DNA from: Poecilobothrus nobilitatus
Taxonomy: Eukaryota; Arthropoda; Insecta; Diptera; Dolichopodidae
Length of the DNA stretch: 64,000 nucleotides
Direction of reading: 5' to 3'
Assembly (NCBI GenBank): GCA_947095535.1
Contig: OX352774.1
Coordinates: 239,221,825 to 239,285,824, forward strand
The translations under genes and the position numbers were made by a program. Shown here in pieces: positions 23,901 to 35,170 of the stretch; the stretch's first letter is position 1; the number at the start of each line of letters is the position of its first letter. The notes beneath the pieces are model-generated. The model was given only the letters and a program-made list of their open reading frames with translations. It had not been told where the DNA came from and searched no databases.

Positions 23901-26551
23901 TTAATATATTTAATTTTTTTTTTTTCTTATATTATATAAACAAAAAATATTTTAAAAATGTATAATTGTATATATATGTATAGATATATTTCAGAAATTG
24001 TATATGTATACAAATACAATAAAAGTGGTGAATGTGTTTTTTTTATTATCCTTTAAAAATTACGACTTTATTGAATTTTTTTTTTTTTTTTTTGTTTCTT
24101 TGTTTATTTTTATTTGATGAGAATTGTTATTTATGACAGTTCTTTTTTACATAAATAATGATGATGGCATGGCGTCTTTTTCTGTTTGTTATTATTTTTT
24201 TCTTGTTTTTTATCTGATAAACCTTTAGTCTTCAATTGTATGGGTTTGGTTGGTTTATGTATACCTGATCCTCAATGTAATAAAAAAGAGGAAACAATAA
24301 TAATTATTATGATTTTCTTTTTTTTTTTTCGTTTTTTTTTTTTAAATAGAAATTTAAATAATAAAATATGTATATTTGATTGTGAGCCCATTTATTTCAT
24401 TTTAAAAATAGAAAATTGGAAATTTAAAAATGTTTTATTTAGAAAAAAAAAAATTCAAAATGCTTTGAAAATTAAAATTTAAAAATAATTTCTTCAGAGA
24501 AAATTTATTTTTCTTTTTTTGAAAGAAATTTTTATATAATATTCAATGCTGTTTTTACTAAAAAATTCATTTTTTCTAAAAGATACCTGAAATTCTAGTA
24601 CTATCAGAACATTAGTTAAATCATATGTACAGGAAAATTTAATTATCCCGATAGAAATGTAATTTTCTTAGAAACAAAACATAAATTTATATAAATACTT
24701 TAGTAAAAAAATTTTCAGCTGATCATTATTTAAAAATGTCACACTTATCTTCGCCAAGTCATTTTCTTTATATTGTGGTATCAATATATTATATACTACA
24801 TACATTATATATATTATATACTACATACATTATTTACCTAATATGTATATTGGTACCTACTTAAATATTAAGCGCAACTCTATGAATTGGACAATAATAA
24901 AAACTTAATATTTTAAAAAATTTTAAAGAATAAATATGAACAAACCTCAAGAAACAAAACTGAGAAATGAGATGTAATTTGAAGAAACATTTGGATGTCC
25001 ACATAGAAAGGCAATTACTTGCAATTGCTACCTAAAAATTTAAATAAAAAATAAAAAAATATCTAAAATATCTAATTCTATTGAAGAGAAAATCTTATTG
25101 ATTCAAAAATGATTCACTTCAATTATTTTGTAATAATATTCTTATGAAGAATTCTTCAATTAATTTCTTTAAATATTCGGAATTCCACAAAGTATTTTTT
25201 ACCCATATAATTTTATGATAATATTATTATAAACCTCGTCTTCTTCTAACTCCATATTTTCAATATATCCCATCTTCCGCATCAAATTACCTGAACAGAA
25301 TTAAAAATCTTTTTTTGCTGGAAAGATACGAAAATAAACCCCAATAATAAAATTGTGTAGTTATCAACGATTATACAGAAATTAATTTCAATTGCTTTCA
25401 TTTAAAAATACCTTTTCACGAAATTTCTCTTTGCATATGAATTTATCTCTTCAAAAATTAAGGAGTTTTAAAATTATATCTAGGAAAATTTTCTTAAAAA
25501 AATGTACGCATCTAAACTGAGTATCTAATTGTTACGAAAGTAAACAATAGAGTAAACATTATTTTCTTTTTAAATATATTTTGCTCTTTTTTTTTTTTTG
25601 TTCTATTTTTTTTCCTTTTAACTCCTATTTGGATAAACAAAAAAAAAACTTTTTCTTATTTTTTTAGAATTTTAGTACAAATCTTAAAGTTACAATATTT
25701 ACCCACATTTCTAATCCAAGTGCAAATAATTGTGAATGTAAAAAAGAAAAATAAAGTAAAGTGTAAGTGTAGGTGTATGTACCTATAATAATATAAAGAA
25801 AAAAAAAATTTTTTTTTTTGTGTAAGAATAACGGTATTAAAAGTAACAGCAATGATTACAACCACAACGATATAACAGTTAGTTATAGTAGGAAAAAAAA
25901 AAATTTAACCAAGAAGTTTGTATGACTTTTTAACGCTTTGAGGTTAATATGATGGCGGCGGTAAAACAAAAAGAAAATTTAATATAAAAAAACATTATAA
26001 AAGCAAACGCTATTTCACGTTGAAAATCAAAACAAAACAAAATAACACAACAGTAATAATAAAAATTCTCCACATTATTTTATATTCCCCACATATTACT
26101 TTTCATGGTGAAAAGAAAAAAAAAAAATTAAATTACAAGTTGAAAGAAAAAATTATAAAAAATTATAATAATAAAAATAAAAATAAAAATTATTTAATTT
26201 GTTTTTTATTTTTATTTTAGTTTTATAAAGATGTGGTTGAATGTGTGTTTAAGTATCAAATAATGCAATAATCTCGTAATACTAATATTTTGCATACTTT
26301 CACTATAATTTTTAGAGAAAATCTAATTACTTTTAAAAAATTTCGTTTTAAGCTTTGTTTTTGGTTTATTTTTCTTTTGTGGTCTCGGAGTTTAGACTAT
26401 ACCAACATGAATATGACACGAAATATTATATACGTTTTAAATCTGCACTAAAACATTAAAATTATTTTAAGCTATACATACTTATTTGATATTTTGTGTT
26501 AACTTTTAATCGAAACATTGGATTGAATGCATAAAATTGATCTTGAACTAA
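20957..26551. other. Long AT-rich stretch without genes
   Basis: This is AT-rich sequence with very frequent homopolymers. Small features include a two-unit 25-bp repeat containing ACTACATACATT (near 24795 and 24820) and an imperfect inverted repeat at about 22711-22796. Frames at 22630, 24186, 25656 and 26020 are biased low-complexity translations. No gene or transposon core is supported. Confidence 0.55.
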
Positions 26552-26660
26552 TGGAGCGTTTATATTGAATAAATGATAAGTGAGTGAATAAGTTAGTGAT
26601 AACTGATAAGTGATATGAGATTCAATATTGTGCGCGTAGCGTAGAAAGTTATATACCTAC

Positions 26661-26736
26661 CTTTTTTTACTTTAACTGAATATTTTTTACTTTTAGTGAA
26701 GATCTTTTTACTTTAAGTGAAGAATCTTTACTTCAG
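26661..26736 (+). repeat. 22-bp tandem array, left arm
   Basis: About 3.5 units of a ~22-bp motif similar to TTTTTACTTTAAGTGAAGAT. It is the inverted counterpart of the array at 26961-27055. Confidence 0.8.
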
Positions 26737-26960
26737 TAATTTATATTACATAAATATTTAATATACATATTATGTATTTAATTTATGTAATCGGTAGGTA
26801 ATGTAATATGATATGATTTATGTATGTGTATTGTATATGTATATACATATACATATGCATTTATTATGTATATATAATTTTATATGCTTTTATATTAACT
26901 AGTCGGTGTCGGTTTATTTATTTTTTTACTTTAATTTTTATTACAAATTATTAAAAATCT

Positions 26961-27055
26961 TAACTTAAAGTAAAAATGTCTTCACTTTAGGTAAAAAATC
27001 TTCACGCAAAATAAAAATGTCTTCACTTAAAATAAAAATATCTTCAATTAAAGTA
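26961..27055 (-). repeat. 21-bp tandem array, right arm
   Basis: About 4.5 units of TTCACTTAAAATAAAAATGTC-like sequence. This is the reverse complement of the left array unit. Confidence 0.8.
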
Positions 27056-27291
27056 TTATGTAAATGTTTTCAATGGAAGTGTTTATATTGGAACATTTCT
27101 TTCTTTCTTTTCTTTTAGAATCTATAAGAGATTAGAAAATTTAATAAAGCTTTCTCGATGCTCTTATCGTTTATCGATGACCAAAGCGATGTTACAATAT
27201 AATTAGTTCAATTGAAACATGTATATAATCTATGCTATGTTATTATCAATGTTCTTATCACTTATCGTAGCTTCAATTTAAACACATCCAT

Positions 27292-29566
27292 GCATTCTCA
27301 AACAAAATCTTCAAAATCAAGTTTAGTTTTTCTTTGAAAAAGTATGATTTGATCTCAATCTCACTTTAATGGATACGACCCATTGTCTCTAATCTTATTT
27401 TTAGCAAAAACATTTCTTTAAACAGTTATTTAAATAATTAATTTAAAAATGTTGGATATTTAAGATATTATCCTACTTAACTTAATGATAAAATGTAATT
27501 TTCTTTCTTGTACTAAAAAGTACTAAAACAGTACTTAATTAGTACTGATTTTAATCGTAAAATTATAATATAATTTATTATTTTAAAAAAACTTCGGAAG
27601 ATCTTTAAACAAAGTAGTCTGAATAACATAACATAACATAAATGACTTGAAAATTACATTCGAAATCTATTAAAAATCTTTTTATTAATAAAAGAGAACG
27701 AAATGTGATATTATCCGAAGAGAGCGATAATTTTGGCCAATTGACGATTTTATCATAACTGCTTTTTAGTAAAATCAAAACATTTTTCCCAACAAAACTT
27801 TACATTGCATTTTTTAATAATAATTTGAAATCTAAACACATTAAATTTTTAACCAAACATCAAATAATAAACATTTTTTTTTAAACATTTTTTTAAATCC
27901 TTTCATTCTTTCCACAAGAAGAAACAAAAACCTCATAATTATTTATTTTTTTAAAACTGTAGAATTACTTTTGAGCTCATAACTACGAATATAAAAAAAC
28001 CTATAGAAAAATCACATATCATATTATTATTAATGAATTTCTTTTTCCTAAGTAAAAACGTACAGCAAAAGCGGTAAAGTAAATAATCATTTTTAAGACC
28101 ACTGCTCATTTAATTTAAGATTCTAGTTATTCATTTATTCTTCCGTTTTTTGAACATCCAAAAATTTTTGGGTAATAAAAATGTGTAAAAATAATTTTAA
28201 TAACTTTTAAGTTTAGTTTAAAAAAATTGTACAATGGTATCGAATTCCTTCATTATATTAATACCAGTTCTACAGTAATAATAAAAAAAAAAATACAGTT
28301 TCCTTCTCTCTTTTTCATTACAAGGATACTAAAATGAATATGTAGGTATTATAAACTTTATTTTTAACTGATAGATTTCATCGCTAAATTTTTATTACTA
28401 AAAGGACTTAAAGGGAATAAATCAGTATGTCTATAGTTGTTACTCATATACTTTATGATTTTAATGTTAATCATTGAACCGAAATTTTAATATTTCATTT
28501 TCATAGTTTTTCATTCGTTTAAGTTATATCGACGGTAGGCCATATCTTATATGATTTTATCTAGAAAACTGTTAAAAAGTAAAATAAATAGTAAAAATAT
28601 CTTTATAGAATAGGAAGTTAAATTATTAAGTTACAAGTATATATAGTTCAAGAATATCAGACATCCTTTCGAACGAAAGTTCAAAAAATAAGAAATATAA
28701 ATTTCCCGTTGCGTTTTTGTTCGTTTATTTTCTAAGGAAATATCAAAGATGATTTAAAATACTTTTTAATAAAGCCTTCTTCTTGTAAAACAATAACTCT
28801 GTAACAAAATTAGTTACAAAAAGTTTCATAACTATTTTTTTTTAATTTTTTTTTAGAACAAGAAGGATATGATGATTTAAATTGCATTAAGAATTTAGAA
28901 GAAGGAAAAGTGTAGAGTTTTTAATATATGACTGAAGGGTAAAATTTCGAATTTCTATTTTGATTTAAAGTTTTCCAAGTTCTGATGAAAAAAGATGAAG
29001 AATGTTTAATATTCTGTAAAAATAATTTTATATTCAGAATATTATATGATTTAATATGTATAACATAATTTGGCGCTATGAATAAAGTTCATAGGATATA
29101 AGTACCAGAAATTATGGGTAAAACATATTTCAAAATATTAAAATTTTTTTTTTTATTTTTCAAAAAAAATAACGATTTTGTTTTCTTTTAAGAAAAAGTA
29201 TGATTGATTTATAGATTATAGATATAATTAAATGAATGAAATCAATGATAGTTTTTCTTAAAATAATATTGTTGATAATTGGTGCAGAATATTGAATTCT
29301 TAAAATTCTCTTTATGGAAATAAATGGATGAAAATGAATGAAGAGTTCAGTTTTAAAACTTTTTTTTTAAATGTTTTATCAATTAAAATAATAGAAAAGA
29401 ACATGAAGGGAGTTTATTATTGGTATAGTATTTGATTGATAGAAAATCATTCTCAATTTTTGGGAAAGTGGTTCTAATCAGCAGCTATCCATTATGTTAA
29501 ATACAATAGATTTTATATTGAACAGCTAAATATTAATTATACTTATTCCTAAAATCAAACTTATTT
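27292..29566. other. AT-rich stretch without genes
   Basis: This is AT-rich sequence. It includes a short (AACAT)n patch near 27625-27640. I saw no gene, RNA gene or element ends. Confidence 0.6.
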
Positions 29567-30270
29567 AAACAAGGCAAAATGTAAACCAACGATTTTTAAA
29601 AGTGCACATTTCCAAAGTTTAATACAAACTGTTTAGAATTTTGACTTGCACCAAAATTTATATAGGAAAAAAATGTGAAAATAGGACTTTTTTGCAATTT
29701 TGCGAGACTGTAAGTGCAGAACCCTATATTACTAAGAAAAACTTTTAACACACATCAAAATATATTACTCAAGCTTTAATTTTACGGGACACCGAAGAAA
29801 ATTTTGCACAGGTGTATAAAAAAAGCAAATTTTCAATTTTTGAGCCCTAATATCCTATATATAGCCCTTAAGCAGGGACGGTATAAAGAAAATTTTTCGG
29901 GTAAAGGTTAATTTAAATACTCAATTAAACTTGTATAATTTTGATATTGATTTACAAAGGTAAAAATTTCCTCTCGAATTGCATTTCCAGATTGAAAAAA
30001 TGTTACGTAAAACATAAGATATACGCATTTAAAAATGGAGCTTTTTCGAAATTGGAGGGGTTGCAGCTCCGTAATGAATAGGGCTACATGAAAAAGTTGT
30101 TCTACAACATTAAAATTTTTGTAAGACCTACCCATGGTTCAAATTTTTTTTCTTTATCTTTAACGGTATAGAAGTTTTGTAAACAGACGGACAGCCGGAC
30201 GGACGCACGGACGAACGGACAGAATGAAACTAATAGGCACATTTTTTCTTATTTTTGGAAATGTGATAAA
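29567..30270 (-). mobile_element. Family C HINE (copy C2)
   Basis: This is about 700 bp on the minus strand. It starts with the reverse complement of the 3' end (AAACAAGGCAAAATGTAAACC) and runs through the shared core (GGTTGCAGCTCCGTAATG near 30060 on the plus strand). It reaches a diverged (GGAC)n microsatellite at 30187-30222 and ends with the 5' hairpin region (GGCACATTTTTT...GGAAATGTG). It lies head to head with copy C3, which begins within a few bases. Confidence 0.85.
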
Positions 30271-30274
30271 AAAG

Positions 30275-30833
30275 GAAAAATATTAACCTTTCCCCATACT
30301 TAATCCTTTCACTCTGTTTATCAGTCCGTTCATCCGGTTATTTACAAAACTTCTAAACGGTTTAAGATATAATAAGGCAATTTTAATCAATTCTTAAAAA
30401 AATTAATGTTGTAGAACAACTTTTTTATGTAGCCACACAAATGCTTTATAAATTATTATCAAAATTATACAATTTCTTTGCAATTTAGTATTTAAACCGA
30501 TAGCTAATGATTGAAAGGGTTGCAAAATTTTTCTGCCTTCTGTTTCAGAACGCTTACAGTAAAGAAATTTGAAATTTTCAAAGAAAAATATTTTACAGAA
30601 TTAGCAAGTGTCTTTAGAAAATTTAGATCTCTGGCTCTTAGACACATATACAATTTTTTTTTTCAAAATAAAATGACATTATGTGGTAACGTTTTTTATG
30701 TAATATATAGGGTTTCCTTAAAATTAAAGAAACTGGTGCAAATTAGAATATTCTAAATAGATTTTATTGTGGTTTGTAGAATGTGCACCTTTAAAATACT
30801 TTAATGCCTTTCATGTACATTCTACCATGTTTT
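30275..30833 (+). mobile_element. Diverged family C HINE (copy C3)
   Basis: This copy shows TTTCACTCTGTTTATCAGTCC, then TTATTTACAAAACTTCTAAAC, and AATGTTGTAGAACAACTTTTT in the order of family C. It closes with GAATGTGCACCTTTAAAA and TTCTACCATGTTTT, a diverged 3' end. It has lost the bulk of the shared core. The frame at 30511-30756 lies inside this repeat. With C2 it forms an inverted pair with 5' ends adjacent. Confidence 0.65.
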
Positions 30834-33800
30834 GAATTTTATTTGAATTACTTTTGTGTATCTATATTTTCGTTCTGGTATATCTGGACTAATATTATAT
30901 TTCGAACCGGCAAAATCGTTAAAGTGCAAATAAGCTGTTGATCCTTCTGTTCCCAAAATTTAATTATTAGAATCCCAAATTCCGTTTCAAAAATTGATTT
31001 AATATTCTCTTTTCATTTAAAATATGACGTGTTTACTTCTATCACCGTCATTTAGCTTTATTTTTTTCGTGATATAAAGTGGGAAACTTCAAAATATTTC
31101 TTTAATTTTTCAATACATATAAAATCAATTAAATAATAATAAATAATTTTTTATTTTAAATTTTATATAGATTTCAAAGTATTAAAATCCATTTCATTTA
31201 AATTTTACTTTAAAAAAATTTAAATCTAAAATCAGTTAAATTAACAATACATTTTATTTATTTTTTTTTATTTTTTTTAAATAAACTTTAAATTATTTAC
31301 AACGTCATAAAACTCCTTTTCATTTTAATTCCAAACTAATTCATGTACATATATATGTATATATGTATAACCTAGATCCAAATCCAAATTCTGTTATTCC
31401 CTATTTGCTAATTGTAATATTATTTTCATTTTTTTTTGTTTTATTTAACATTTCAATTTTCAAGTCCTGTAGGTTACTAGAATAGAAAAATCTATTGTCA
31501 CGTAATTCATTTTATGTGTAACCCAATTTAAAATTTAAATCCCTTTTATAAAATTGAATGAAACACGGTCATTGCAAAAATTTTATAAAATTCGAGGGTT
31601 ATAAAACGAGAATAATTTGCACAATTTTTTTTTTTTTTTTTTATCCAAAAACCAAAAAAAAAAAAACAAACAAAAACAAAAATTAAGTGAAATTAAAAAA
31701 TAGAAGTAAGTAAAACAAACAAAATAATAATAGAATAGAAGAAAAATTGCCGGAAAAATAAATTTCTCAGTTTATTCATTTGAAAAGTTTTAACCCAAAA
31801 CAAAAATGTAATGAAAATTCATCTCGTTGCGCTTACTAAAACTTTAGTTTTTCGTTTTTTTTTTTTGGAAATTTATTCACTGATGTGAAAATGGTCAAGG
31901 AAAATCCATTGGGCATTCAAATTAACCACCACCATTACAATTATAGTTTTTGTTTTTGTTTTTTTTTTCTTTTTAATTTTTAAGTTTTTGTTAATATAAT
32001 ATACGTAAGTAGTATATAATATGTTATATAATATTTATCATATTATTACACTAGAGTTACCAGAGGAATTAAAAAGTTTTTTCTCCTTACAATAAAACTT
32101 TGGTTATAACTTTAAAATTATTTTTTAAATTTTTTAGTTGTGATTTTAGTGAGTTTAATTTTAGTTATCTTTATAGAATATTTTACAAACACTTAAGTAT
32201 AGGTATCTCATTTCTATAATTTACTTTTTTTGTAATAAATATCTTCGACATATAAATTCAAAAAGTAAACATTTTTCTGAAATTTTTTATGTCATTAAAA
32301 ATGAAATATCATTAAAATAAGTCCTTAGGTTGATGCAATTTTGAATATGATTCAAAAGTTAGGCTTTTTTTATACCCTTAGGACCAAGACTAGTAATTTT
32401 ATTTTTTAAACGTTAATGCGAAATATTAATCAAACCGACTAACATCCCAAAAAATCCTTGTTTGACAGCGTAAATTTGATTTTTTCTTTAAAAAATTTTA
32501 ATAAGGTGTCAATAACCCCTATACACATATACCAACCTAATAAGAACACAAAAAGGAAAAAATAAATTTTTTAAACATATTCTTTTAAAGTAAATTCTTT
32601 ATTAAAACAAAAAAAATAAAAAGTAGTGAAAATAGAAATTTTTTTTTAAAGACTACGTTTCAGTCTTATTTGTCACCAAAAAAGGTCATTTTAACTAATA
32701 TGGCTCTTTATAACTCGAAAATCAGTGTCTATACTCTAAAAGGTATCAATGAATACTGAAATTACAAAAAAAAAAAACAAAATCAAAACAAATCATTTGA
32801 GAGTCAGAGAGAAAAAGAGAAATAGAGCAAAAAATGTCTTATGAGTTAGTCGAATCGACAAAGATTAGTATTCTAGGGTTATTACTCCAAAGCTCCTTAT
32901 CAACATGTATTCGAATAAAATTTTATTATCAAATTTTGAAAAGCTATATTTCAGTTCCTTAAAATTTATTTAAGCATTGAATTGATTATTATATATTTAA
33001 TTTTATAGTATTTTTAAAAAAAAATATTGACAATAGAAAAAACAAATCATAATTCAAAATATGACAAGTAGAGAGTAGATAGCACCCCAAAAAAAAAACT
33101 CAAAAATCTTTTAAACATTTCTTGAAACCATCGACTCAATTACAAATGATAATCTGAATTTTTTTTTTTTTTTTAAATCGCAAAGAAAAAAAATTTAAAT
33201 GGATAGTATACTGGAATAATAATTCTTGAAAGTCATTCATCCTTTGGCCACATCCGAAAATTATATATATTTTGTAGTTGGTTAAAAAAAAAGGAAGAAA
33301 ATACAGTTTTGTATTCAAACCAAAATACATACATTATAATATTATATGATTGCATATTTATGTGGAATATTTTTTATACATATTATAATGAAAATATATT
33401 TTTAACAAAATCAAACTTAATTTTACTACAGTAGTTTTTCAATTTATTTTTGTTTTTTTTTTTAGAAAAAATTTTTCCACTATAAAACATCAAGGAAAAA
33501 CGAAAATAATCTATAGAGGAATAAAAACTCCGCAAAACAGCGGGATATAATTTTCCATTGAATGCATTCATGCACAACATAACATAGTTTTTTTATTTTC
33601 TTTTTTGTTTTTTTTTTTTTCAAGGATAATGTATTTTTCTCTCTCATTTCAATAGAAAACACAAATATTAACGGAATTGTATTACAAGTAATAATAATAA
33701 TAATACAATTTTGCTACAAAAACCTATAAAAGACAAAAAAAAAAAAAAAACCGAAATTGCTAAAACAAAAAAGTGAAATGTTTAACTGTAATTTAAAGGA

Positions 33801-34091
33801 TAATAAAATTCAATTGGTTATTTTTTTCTTTTTATTTCTTTTTCTGTTTGCAATTATTTTTTTCCTACTGTGAACGATTTTTTTTTTTACATTTGACTTT
33901 GAATTAATATTTTTATTTTAATAATATAGATATTATGTGTTATTGGAACTTTTTTTTTAAGTGAATTATAATATTATGCAATAAATTTAAATAATAATAT
34001 GAGAAATCGTTAGATTTAAAGTAAAATATATTGTTGATAATAAATAGTTAGAGAAAAAATTATTTTTTTAAAAAGACACTTATAAGTTTTG
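30834..34091. other. AT-rich stretch without genes
   Basis: This is AT-rich, homopolymer-rich sequence (for example T and A runs near 31620-31680 and 33440-33620). Short frames on the minus strand at 33136-33662 are biased translations. No repeats matching other parts of the window were noticed. Confidence 0.6.
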
Positions 34092-35170
34092 TATACCCGA
34101 ATGAACTATGTTCAAGGGTATAATAAATTTGCCATTACGTTTGTGACACCTTAAAGGAGTCGAGCTAGATATAGTGTCAAAGGTATGGATCGGCTCAGAA
34201 TCGAATTCTGAGTCGACTAAGCCATGTACGTCCGTCCGTCCGTCCATCCGCACGATAACTCAAAAAATAAAGGAGCTAGGGGGCTGAAATTTTTTTTACG
34301 TCGCTTTTGCAAAATTGTTAGTTTTGCTATTTAAATCCAACATTTTCTGTCCCCGGGTTCGAGTAGCTGCCATACAACGTCTTTCTTTAAATGGAAATAA
34401 CCCAGTGTCTGTTCAATCTAGGTATCTGAAATTTTGCGAGTGATGATCAAGTTTTATGGCAATAACTTCTGCAAAATTTGGTTGTGGTGGTGCGACGGGT
34501 TCGGGTAGCTGCCATACAACTTCTCTTTTTAAATGAAAATAACACAGTGTCCGTCCGCACGATAACTCAAAAAATAAAGGAGTTAGGAGGCTGAAATTTT
34601 TTTTACGTCACTTTTACAAAATTGTTAGTTTTGCTATTTAACTCCAGCATTTTCGGCCGCCGGGTTCGAGTAGCTGCCATACAACTTCTTTCTTTAAATG
34701 GAAATAACCCAGTGTCTATTCTATCTAGGTATCTGAAATTTTGCAAATGATGATCGAGTTTTATGGCAACAACTTCTGTAAAATTTTGTTGTGATGATAT
34801 GACAGGTTCGGATAGTTGGCATACAACTTCTCTTTTTAAATGAAAATAACTCAGTGTCTATTGAAGCTAGCTATCTGAAATTTAGTGAAAAAGTGTCGAG
34901 TTGCATGCCAAAAACTTTTGTAAAATTTAAATGGTCTAAAGCAGCCGGTTCAGGCTTTTTGCATTTCTTGGAACTTAATGAAGCTAGGCGCAATAGATTC
35001 GGGTAGCTATAATACAACTCCACAATTTACATAAATATATCTCTGTAGTTCGGTACTAAAACTCTGAATGTTTTTAAAAGATGATCAAGTTTTATAGAAA
35101 CAGGATATATTACGTTCATACGGGTATCCCAGAGTTGACACAGTCTATTCTACTGCACTCTTCCTCGTTT
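34092..35170 (+). mobile_element. Family B HINE (copy B1)
   Basis: This complete element of about 1.08 kb starts with a hairpin TATACCC...GGGTATA whose loop holds the palindrome TGAACTATGTTCA. It continues with GTCAAAGGTATGGATCGG and GAATTCTGAGTCGACTAAG-like text, a (GTCC)n microsatellite (34229-34246), and a core of ~142-bp tandem monomers. It closes with TCATACGGGTATCCCAGAG and CTTCCTCGTTT. The ends match family A but the core does not. Within it a 307-bp unit starting CACGATAACTC occurs twice (34251 and 34558). The GAGTCGA-CCATGT-GTCC order closely parallels DINE-1 of Drosophila. It is non-coding; the frame beginning at 35081 starts inside its 3' end. Confidence 0.9.
34355..35030 (+). repeat. 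~142-bp monomer array in HINE B1
   Basis: Related monomers start at about 34355, 34497, 34662, 34804 and 34947 with GGTTCGAGTAGCTGCCATAC-like text, plus a shortened one near 34996. Spacing is 142 bp except where the 165-bp head segment of the 307-bp unit intervenes. Each monomer carries AAATGGAAATAACCCAGTG and GATGATCAAGTTTTATGGC variants. This is a satellite-like core carried by a mobile element. Confidence 0.8.

Larger units (their letters stand above)
26552..27291. mobile_element. Possible inverted-repeat element carrying inverted 21-22-bp arrays
   Basis: The left end (GTTTATATTGAATAAATGAT, then AAGTGAGTG) resembles the reverse complement of the right end (CTTATCGTAGCTTCAATTTA, 27261-27280). 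Inside, a tandem of about 3.5 units like TTTTTACTTTAAGTGAAGA lies at 26661-26736. The same unit, reverse-complemented and repeated about five times, lies at 26961-27055. The centre (26750-26940) is A/T-rich and partly palindromic. Outer-end similarity is only moderate and no target duplication is clear, so the element call is tentative; the inverted arrays are directly visible. Confidence 0.5.

Noticed and set aside
25950..25975. GATGGCGGCGGTAAAAC patch, possible coding start
   Set aside because: It is only a few GC-rich codons before stops in A-rich sequence; no exon can be built around it.
30511..30756. 81-codon plus-strand frame
   Set aside because: It lies inside the decayed HINE C3, so it is repeat sequence read by chance.
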